Below are positions 34,263 through 41,800 of a stretch of 64,000 bases of DNA, in pieces. Below the pieces are notes generated by a model, which was not told where the DNA came from, did not search any database, and saw only the letters and a program-made list of their open reading frames with translations. The stretch spans positions 1,612,001 to 1,676,000 of the forward strand of contig NZ_CP022521.1 in the NCBI RefSeq assembly GCF_002234535.1, in the 5' to 3' direction. Each line of letters begins with the position of its first letter. Position 1 is the first letter of the stretch. This DNA is from Actinoalloteichus hoggarensis. GTDB lineage: Bacteria > Actinomycetota > Actinomycetes > Mycobacteriales > Pseudonocardiaceae. The position numbers and the translations under genes are program-made.

Positions 34263-36299
34263 GTGCCTCCCGAGACATCCTCGACCAGTGAGCCGTCGAA
34301 GTCCGACGCAACGCCGTCACGTCGCCGCCGGGTCGCCGCGCTGACAAGCGTCCTGCTGCCCGGCGCGATGTTCGCCGTGCTGATCGCCGCGCTGCTGACC
34401 GCCTTGTCGAGCGACGACCTCTATGCCTCGCTCGGCCTGCCCGATCCCGGTGCGCTCGTCCAGTACGGGCTGCCGGTGGTGCGCGTGATCGCCGAACTCG
34501 GCGCGATGGTCTGCATCGGATCGCTGCTCGCGGCGGCGTTCCTCATACCGCCGAGAGAGTCGGGGATGCTGGCCGCCGACGGCTACGCCGCGGTGCGGAC
34601 CGCGGGCTGGGCGGCGGCGGTGTGGGCGACCGGCTCAGCGCTCGTGGTTCCCTTCTTCGTCGCCGAGGCCGTCGGGCGACCCCTCGACGAGGTGCTCGAC
34701 CCGCAGATCCTCGGATCCCTCATCCCTCGGCTGGAGCAGACCGGCGCGTGGATGCTGACCGGCGGCATCGCGCTGCTCGTCGCGATCGCATGCCGCTTCA
34801 TCCTGACCTGGCGGTGGGCCGTCGGGGCCTTCGCGGCCGCGCTGGCCGGGCTGCTGCCGGTGGTCGTCACCGGGCACTCGGCGACCGGCGGCGCGCACGA
34901 CGTCGCGACGAACAGCCTGCTCATGCACCTCTTCGCCGCGTGTCTGTGGGTCGGCGGCCTCATCGCCCTGCTCGCCCACGGGCTCCGGCGGGGGTCGCAC
35001 CTGACCCTGGCGACGACGCGCTTCTCGCAGATCGCGCTCGTCTGCTGGATCGTCATGGCCTTCTCCGGGGTGGTCAACGGACTCGTGCGAGTGAGCCTCG
35101 GCGAGCTGTTCACGACGGTCTACGGTCGGCTTCTGGTCATCAAGATCGCGGCGCTGATCGTGCTCGGCGTGTTCGGTCATCTCCAGCGCAGGCGCAGCGT
35201 CGTCGAGGTCGTCGCCTCGGGTTCGGGCCGTGCGCTGATCCGGCTCGCCTCGGTCGAGGTGCTCATCATGCTGGGCACGGTCGGCGTGTCCGTGGCACTG
35301 GGCCAGACGCCGCCGCCCAGCGAATTCGATCCGGTCGGGCCCTCCAGCACCGAGGTCGCGCTCGGCTATGACCTGGCCGGGCCGCCCACCCTCACGGCGC
35401 TGCTGTTCGACTGGCGCTTCGACCTGATCTTCGGCACCGCCGCCGTGGTGCTCGCCGGGCTCTACCTGTTCGGCGTCCGGAGGCTCGCCCAGCGTGGCGA
35501 CAGCTGGCAGCTCGGCCGCACGCTCGCCTGGCTGGCGGGCTGTGCGACGCTGCTGATCGCGACCTCGTCGGGAATCGGCCGCTACGCACCCGCCATGTTC
35601 AGCGTGCACATGGGCGCCCACATGCTGCTGGCGATGCTCGTGCCGATCCTGCTCGTGCTGGGCGGGCCGGTCACGCTCGCGCTGCGCGCGCTGCCCGCCG
35701 CAGGCCGGGAAGCACCACCCGGGCCGCGCGAATGGCTGCTCGCCGCGCTGCATTCTCGATTCACCACGGTCATCACGCACCCGGCGATCGCATTCAGTCT
35801 GTTCGTCGGATCGTTCTACATCCTGTACTTCTCCGGTCTCTTCGACGCCGCGCTTCAGGAGCACTGGGCGCATCTGGCGATGAACGCCCACTTCCTGATC
35901 ACCGGCTATCTCTTCTACTGGCTGGTGATCGGGGTCGACCCGGCACCACGAAACCTGCCGCCGCTGGGCAGGCTGGGGCTGTTGTTCGCCTCGATGCCCT
36001 TCCACGCCTTCTTCGGCATCGCCCTGATGAGCTCCAGTACTGTGATCGGCGACACATTCTATCGGAGTCTTGCCCTGCCCTGGGCCACCGACCTGCTGGA
36101 GGATCAGCGGCTCGGCGGCGGACTGTCCTGGGCGGCGGGGGAGATCCCGGTCGTGGTGGTGCTGATCGCGCTGCTGGTGCAGTGGGCACGCTCCGACGGG
36201 CGGGCGGCGCGACGGGAGGACCGCCGTGCCGACGGCGACGGTGATGCCGACCGTGCGGCCTACAACGAGATGCTCAAGAAGTTGTCCGAGCGGCCCTGA
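34263..36299 (+). CDS. copper resistance CopD - cytochrome oxidase assembly CtaG fusion
   Basis: A 678-residue membrane protein with about 15 hydrophobic helices. The first half is a CopD domain (GLPVVRVIAELGAMVCIGSLLAAAFLIPP, VVVTGHSATGGAHDVATNSLLMHLFAACLWVGGLIALLAHG, IALVCWIVMAFSGVVNGLVRVSLGELFTTVYGRLLVIKIAALIVLGVFGH), with His residues in helices for copper. The second half is a CtaG_2/caa3 assembly domain (MFSVHMGAHMLLAMLVPILLVLGGPVTLALRAL, GLFDAALQEHWAHLAMNAHFLITGYLFYWLVIGVDP, MPFHAFFGIALMSSSTVIGDTFY). This fusion is normal in actinobacteria and supplies copper to the oxidase. The start is uncertain: GTG at 34263 or one near 34170. Confidence 0.9.
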   Translation: MPPETSSTSEPSKSDATPSRRRRVAALTSVLLPGAMFAVLIAALLTALSSDDLYASLGLPDPGALVQYGLPVVRVIAELGAMVCIGSLLAAAFLIPPRESGMLAADGYAAVRTAGWAAAVWATGSALVVPFFVAEAVGRPLDEVLDPQILGSLIPRLEQTGAWMLTGGIALLVAIACRFILTWRWAVGAFAAALAGLLPVVVTGHSATGGAHDVATNSLLMHLFAACLWVGGLIALLAHGLRRGSHLTLATTRFSQIALVCWIVMAFSGVVNGLVRVSLGELFTTVYGRLLVIKIAALIVLGVFGHLQRRRSVVEVVASGSGRALIRLASVEVLIMLGTVGVSVALGQTPPPSEFDPVGPSSTEVALGYDLAGPPTLTALLFDWRFDLIFGTAAVVLAGLYLFGVRRLAQRGDSWQLGRTLAWLAGCATLLIATSSGIGRYAPAMFSVHMGAHMLLAMLVPILLVLGGPVTLALRALPAAGREAPPGPREWLLAALHSRFTTVITHPAIAFSLFVGSFYILYFSGLFDAALQEHWAHLAMNAHFLITGYLFYWLVIGVDPAPRNLPPLGRLGLLFASMPFHAFFGIALMSSSTVIGDTFYRSLALPWATDLLEDQRLGGGLSWAAGEIPVVVVLIALLVQWARSDGRAARREDRRADGDGDADRAAYNEMLKKLSERP

Positions 36300-36346
36300 T
36301 ACCACGACGTCTCCTCCGCCCCGCCGAATATCGGTGTCTCACCGGC

Positions 36347-36364
36347 GTGTCATCCACATGACAC
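36347..36364. promoter_or_regulatory. inverted repeat upstream of the ssb paralogue
   Basis: GTGTCAT-CCAC-ATGACAC is a perfect 7-bp inverted repeat, about 118 bases before the ssb start. It is not a LexA box. The binding protein is unknown. Confidence 0.45.
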
Positions 36365-36482
36365 GAGTTGTCCACAGGCCCGCGGCCTGTCGTTGCAGGC
36401 GGCGCGGCGCTCGGTGATCCTGATCTCAGCCCGGCTCGACGGGCGGGACGACCAGGGACCGGATACACCGAAGGGCGCTCCG

Positions 36483-36911
36483 ATGCACGAGACGATGATC
36501 ACGATCATGGGCACTCTGACCAGCGGCGTGCGATTTCGTCGCAACACCGAGGGCGTGGCGGCGGCCAGTTTCCGGTTGAGCAGCACCGAACGCCGATACG
36601 ACCGAGACCGAGGACAGTGGGTCAACGGCGACCGGCTCTTCGTGACGGTGCGCTGCAGGCGGGCGCTCGCCGAGCACACGATCGCCGTTCTGGAGAAGGG
36701 CGATCCGGTGATCGTCCACGGGAGGCTGCAGACCCGTGAGTACGACGTGGAGGGGCAGCGCCGGCACTGCACGGAACTCGTGGCCTCGGCCATCGGGCCG
36801 GACCTCACCCGGTGCCGGGCAGCTCCCGAGCGGCCGGGAACCGCCCGGGCCTCACCATCGGCCTACGACGAGGCGACGGCAGCAGAGCGGGCACTGTCGG
36901 TCGCCACCTGA
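36483..36911 (+). CDS. ssb: single-stranded DNA-binding protein, short paralogue
   Basis: A 142-residue OB-fold protein: ETMITIMGTLTSGVRFRRNTEGVAAASFRLSSTERRYDRDRGQWVNGDRLFVTVRCRRALAEHTIAVLEKGDPVIVHGRLQTREYDVEGQRRHCTELVASAIGPDL covers the whole domain. The C-terminal tail is short and lacks the acidic DDDIPF-type tip of the main Ssb. It therefore resembles the SsbB-type paralogues of actinomycetes, used in sporulation or transformation rather than replication. No rpsF or rpsR neighbours are present, supporting this view. Confidence 0.88.
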   Translation: MHETMITIMGTLTSGVRFRRNTEGVAAASFRLSSTERRYDRDRGQWVNGDRLFVTVRCRRALAEHTIAVLEKGDPVIVHGRLQTREYDVEGQRRHCTELVASAIGPDLTRCRAAPERPGTARASPSAYDEATAAERALSVAT

Positions 36912-37116
36912 TACGTCGGGCTGGGGGCGGCCCCGACCCGTTCCCAGCCCGGCTTCCGGCGACCTCGCCGCCGTGATGTCACCCCTGCGTGGGAACGCGG
37001 ATTCTGCCCTTCGGCCGTCCATGCGAGGGCGAGGCTGGCGGGCCGTCGGACCGCGGGAGACGCGCAGGGGCCGTCCGAGGTGTCTCGTCTCTCGGCATCG
37101 CTCTACGATCGCCGGC

Positions 37117-38793
37117 ATGGCCGAGTTCATCTACACCATGAAAAAGGTCCGCAAGGCGCACGGGGACAAGGTCATCCTCGACGACGCGACCATTCAGTTC
37201 TACCCAGGCGCGAAGATCGGCGTCGTGGGGCCCAACGGCGCTGGAAAGTCCAGCGTCCTCAAGATCATGGCGGGACTCGACCAGCCCAACAACGGCGAGG
37301 CGTATCTGACGCCGGGATACACGGTCGGCATCCTCCAGCAGGAGCCGCCGCTCAACGAGGACAAGACGGTCCTGGGCAACGTCGAAGAGGGCGTCGGCGC
37401 GATCAAGAAGAAGCTCGACCGCTTCAACGAGATCGCCGCGCAGCTCGCCACGGACTACACCGATGAGCTCATGGAGGAGATGGGCGTCCTTCAGGAGGAA
37501 CTCGACCACGCCAACGCCTGGGACCTCGACTCCCAGCTCGAGCAGGCCATGGACGCCCTGCGCTGCCCGCCGCCGGACGCGGACGTGAAGGTCCTCTCCG
37601 GTGGCGAGCGTCGCCGGGTCGCCCTGTGCAAGCTGCTGCTCTCTCAACCGGACCTCCTCCTGCTGGACGAGCCGACCAACCACCTCGACGCGGAGAGCGT
37701 GCTGTGGTTGGAACAGCACCTGGCGAACTACGCGGGCGCCGTCCTGGCCGTCACGCACGACCGGTACTTCCTGGACAACGTCGCCGCGTGGATCCTGGAA
37801 CTCGACCGGGGGCGGACCTACGTCTACGAGGGCAACTACTCGACCTACCTGGAGCAGAAGGCGGAGCGTCTCGCCGTCGCGGGAAAGCGAGACCAGAAGC
37901 TCCAGAAGCGGCTGCGTGACGAGTTGGCCTGGGTGCGGTCCAACGCGAAGGCGAGACAGACCAAGTCCCGGTCGCGGTTGGCACGGTACGAGGAGATGGC
38001 CGCCGAAGCCGAGAAGACCAGGAAGCTCGATTTCGAGGAGATCCAGATCCCGCCGGGGCCGCGGCTGGGCAACGTCGTCGTCGAGGTCGACAAGCTGAAG
38101 AAGGGCTTCGACGAGCGAGTGCTCATCGACGGGCTCTCCTTCGACCTGCCTCGCAACGGGATCGTCGGCGTGGTCGGCCCCAACGGGGTCGGAAAGACGA
38201 CGCTGTTCAAGACCATCGTCGGTCTGGAGCAGGCCGACAGCGGCACCGTCCGGATCGGCGAGACGGTGAAGCTGTCGTACGTCGACCAGAACCGGGGCGG
38301 CATCGACCCCGACAAGAACGTCTGGGAGGTGGTCTCAGACGGACTCGACTACATGCACGTGGGCAATGTCGAGATGCCCTCGCGTGCCTACATCGGCGCG
38401 TTCGGCTTCAAGGGTCCCGACCAGCAGAAGCCTGCCGGTGTGCTCTCCGGCGGCGAGCGCAACCGGCTGAATCTGGCTCTCACCCTGAAGCAGGGCGGCA
38501 ACCTGATCCTGCTGGACGAGCCGACCAACGACCTCGACGTCGAGACCCTCGGATCGCTGGAGAACGCCCTCGAGCAGTTCCCCGGCTGCGCCGTCGTGAT
38601 CTCGCACGATCGCTGGTTCCTGGACCGGGTGGCCACGCACATCCTCGCCTGGGAGGGCACCGAGGACGAGCCGGGAAGCTGGTACTGGTTCGAGGGCAAC
38701 TTCGAGGGCTACGAGAAGAACAAGATCGAGCGGCTCGGCCCCGACGCGGCGCGCCCGCACCGCGTCACCCGACGCAAGCTGACCCGCGACTGA
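37117..38793 (+). CDS. ettA: ABC-F ATPase, energy-dependent translational throttle EttA
   Basis: A 558-residue ABC-F protein with two ATPase domains. Walker A motifs are GPNGAGKSS (near residue 39) and GPNGVGKTT (near 354), signatures LSGGERRRV and LSGGERNRL, Walker B LLLLDEPTNHLD and LILLDEPTNDLD. The EttA features are MAEFIYTMKKVRKAHGDKVILDD at the start, the arm region between the first motifs, and the linker (ELAWVRSNAKARQTKSRSRLARYEEM) that contacts the P-site tRNA and 50S. It binds the ribosomal E site and couples translation to ATP level. The next gene starts seven bases after its stop. Confidence 0.95.
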   Translation: MAEFIYTMKKVRKAHGDKVILDDATIQFYPGAKIGVVGPNGAGKSSVLKIMAGLDQPNNGEAYLTPGYTVGILQQEPPLNEDKTVLGNVEEGVGAIKKKLDRFNEIAAQLATDYTDELMEEMGVLQEELDHANAWDLDSQLEQAMDALRCPPPDADVKVLSGGERRRVALCKLLLSQPDLLLLDEPTNHLDAESVLWLEQHLANYAGAVLAVTHDRYFLDNVAAWILELDRGRTYVYEGNYSTYLEQKAERLAVAGKRDQKLQKRLRDELAWVRSNAKARQTKSRSRLARYEEMAAEAEKTRKLDFEEIQIPPGPRLGNVVVEVDKLKKGFDERVLIDGLSFDLPRNGIVGVVGPNGVGKTTLFKTIVGLEQADSGTVRIGETVKLSYVDQNRGGIDPDKNVWEVVSDGLDYMHVGNVEMPSRAYIGAFGFKGPDQQKPAGVLSGGERNRLNLALTLKQGGNLILLDEPTNDLDVETLGSLENALEQFPGCAVVISHDRWFLDRVATHILAWEGTEDEPGSWYWFEGNFEGYEKNKIERLGPDAARPHRVTRRKLTRD

Positions 38794-38800
38794 ATGGAGC

Positions 38801-41800
38801 ATGGTGGCGTCCGCCTGGGGTGCGACACCGGCGAATGACGAGGTGGGCTCCGCGCTGGAGCTCGCCTGGCGACTCCGCTGGAGCGCACCTGAGGTGACCC
38901 TCCTCGCGGGCGAGCGGGCTCGCAGGCTCGCCACCGAGGAGGGTGACCACCGCAGCAGGCTCACCGCCGAGCTGTTGGCGCTGTTCGCCCTCAACCGGCT
39001 AGGTCGGGGCGTGGTGGTCGTCGAGCGCGGCATCGCGGCGCTACGGGAGATCGAGGCCGAGCGGCTCACCGAGCTGTCCGCGCCGCTGCGGGTCGAGCTG
39101 GCCCACAGCGCACGGATAGTCGGTGCGCCGTTGATCGCCTTCGGATTGCTGCGTCCGGTGTTGGAGGATGCCGGTCTGCCTTCGGAGGTGCGTGCGGCAG
39201 GGCTGTTGGAGCTGGCGGAATGCCTGCCCGGCGGAAGCAGGGACGAGGGCTGGTCTCAGGCCTTGTCCGCGGCCGACCGGCTGTACGAGTCGGATGCCGC
39301 GTCGTCTCGCGACGACGTCGCACCCCGACGGGCGATGATCCAGGCGTTGCGGGCGGGGTTCCACCGCAGGCGTGGCGAGCCGGGGCCCGCCGAGGAGTGC
39401 GTGCTCCGAGGGCTCGATCTCCTCGGCGGCGTCCGAAGTTCGGCGACCGACGGCGGCCAGGCCGACGCGCGGCTCAGGCTCGAGCGGGCTCATCTGCTGT
39501 TGGACGGTGGGCGGACCGACCTGGCGGTGGAAGTCTGTCGCTCGACGCTGGCGCGACCGGTCCGTGCCGCGGCCGCCTCGGCACTCGGCTGGCTTCGGGT
39601 GGTGCTGGCCACCAGACTGCACCTGCCCGCAGGCGAGCCCGAGACCGCGCGTGAACTGCTGTTGGAGGCGGCGGCGGGTGCTCGGCGGCATGGACTGGAC
39701 CCGCTGCTCTCCGAGAGCCTGCAGGCCTTGTCGTACCTCTACGAAGCCGTCGACGAACTGCCGGAGGCACTGCGGTGCCTGCGAGCCGCACACGCCGCGG
39801 AGCAGCGTCGGCAGCGCGCCGTCAGTGCGGCACGACTGCAGCTGGCTGCGGAGTTCTCCTCCAGCGTCGGCGATGCCGCGGCGTTGAAGGCCACTCTGAC
39901 CGACCTGCTGCGCACGGACTCGGGCGTCGGATCCGCGGAGAGCCGTGCGCCGGCCGTCGCCTCGACGACATCCGGCGCTCCCGGCGAGCAGACGGGCGGC
40001 GCGACGTCGGGCAGCCCTCCGACGACGACATGGCGCATCACCGATCCGGTCCGCTCCGCCGGCACGGCGGCTGACCCCGCCGACTCCGGTGATCTCGCCG
40101 AATCCGATGCTCCGGTCCATTCCGGTGCGGCGGCTCGTCAGAGCAGTCGCTATCCGGTGGTCGGTACCGGCACCCGTGACCTCGGCGAATCGGAAGCCTC
40201 CAGCGGTCTGGGTGTTCCCGGCGAAACGAACGATCCGACCCGATCGGGCGCCTTCGTCTCGTCGGACGCCGTGGACGGCTCCGGCGCGGTCGACGTGCAT
40301 CGGGCGACCGGGGCGTCCGCGGACGATCGGTCCTCCGCGATGGCAGGCGAGCCGGGTAGGCCTCCCGCGGTCCTGCCGCCCGGCGTGGCCGTGCCACCGA
40401 GGGGCGCCGTGCCTCCCGAGGCGAGCGTCCGAGCGGCCGACGACCCGGCCGAGCAGGCGGGCGCGGTGCCAGTCGGCAGGCACGGCGCGGTCGACCCGCC
40501 CGCCGCGACACGGCTAGACGCCGTCGAAGGGTCCGACGCCGAGAGCAGCCGGATGTCGGACGGATCGGCCGCCGAGCTGCTCGATGGCTCGAACTGGCGG
40601 GTGGGGACGGATCCGACGACACCGGCCGTGGTCGACCCGCCCGGCGGCGGCTCGGCTCCGTCTTACTGGACGCCGTCGTCGGCGGTCGATGCACGCTCGA
40701 CAGCGTCCGAGCTGCCGTCCCGGCACGCGGCGGCCGAGCACGAGCAGCCGCCCGCCTCGGACATCGCCGTCCCGTCGGCGGCAGCGACCGTCGACGGCCG
40801 CTCTCCGGCCATGTCATCGAACTGGCAGGTCGGCGGACCGGCGGTGAACCGGCAGGACGAGAAGACCGTCGTCGGGGACGTCGACGATCCGGTGCCGCCC
40901 ACGACGGTCACGGTGTCGGCCGAGGACGACGCGACTGAGCCGTCGATCGATCCCCACGCCGCTCCCACGCTTGTCGACCCGGTGTCTGCCGACCCGGTGC
41001 CCGTCGGCTCGGATTCCGTCCGCTCGGGTCCTGCCGACTCGGCATCGGTGCGGACCGGCGCCGACTCGGCACCGCCGGGGAGGTTCGTCGAACCTGCCGC
41101 GACACCGGACGTCTCGCCGTCCCGGTTCTCGGATTCGGCCGATCCGGCGAGCACGGTCCCTGGTCCGCCACGCCACGGAGCGACGTCTACGGCCACGACC
41201 GAAGCCCGTCCGTCAGGACACGAGGCCACCCCGGCCGAGCCGACCCGTCCTCGGCACTCCGCCCCAGCGGACCTGCCCTTCAGCGGGGGCGGAAGCCTGG
41301 GGTCGGCAGCGCCGCAGGCCCCTGCTACCTCGGTGGAATCCCCGTCCTCCGTCTCCGGCGGCTCCCCGACGTTCGCCACGGGTGGCGTGCCTGCGTGGAC
41401 GCCGTCCGCCGGGCAGGCGGACTTCTTCTCCCTTCCCGCGACCACGGCCGCCGGGAGCCCCGACCGACACGGGGCGGCCCAGACCGCGGGCAGGCTTGTC
41501 GAAGCGGCCGCCGAGCGCGGCGCGGCGGCCGACGCGGAATCGTCGATGACGCGGCGAGCAGAGTCCGCCGCCGACGGGCCTGCCCGAGGCGACCCTGCGG
41601 CGGGACCCTCCTCGTCCCGGGCCGCCGACGCGAGGTCCGGGGCCGGTGCGCGGTCACCCTGGTCGACCTCGCCCGCGGACCAGACCACACCACCGCAGGG
41701 CATCCCGACCCCGGAATCGACGATCCCGTGGGCGCCGGCGGAGACGGCGTCGGCGGCAGGGCGGGCGGCATCGGCTACCGAGGGAGGTTCGGACTCGACG

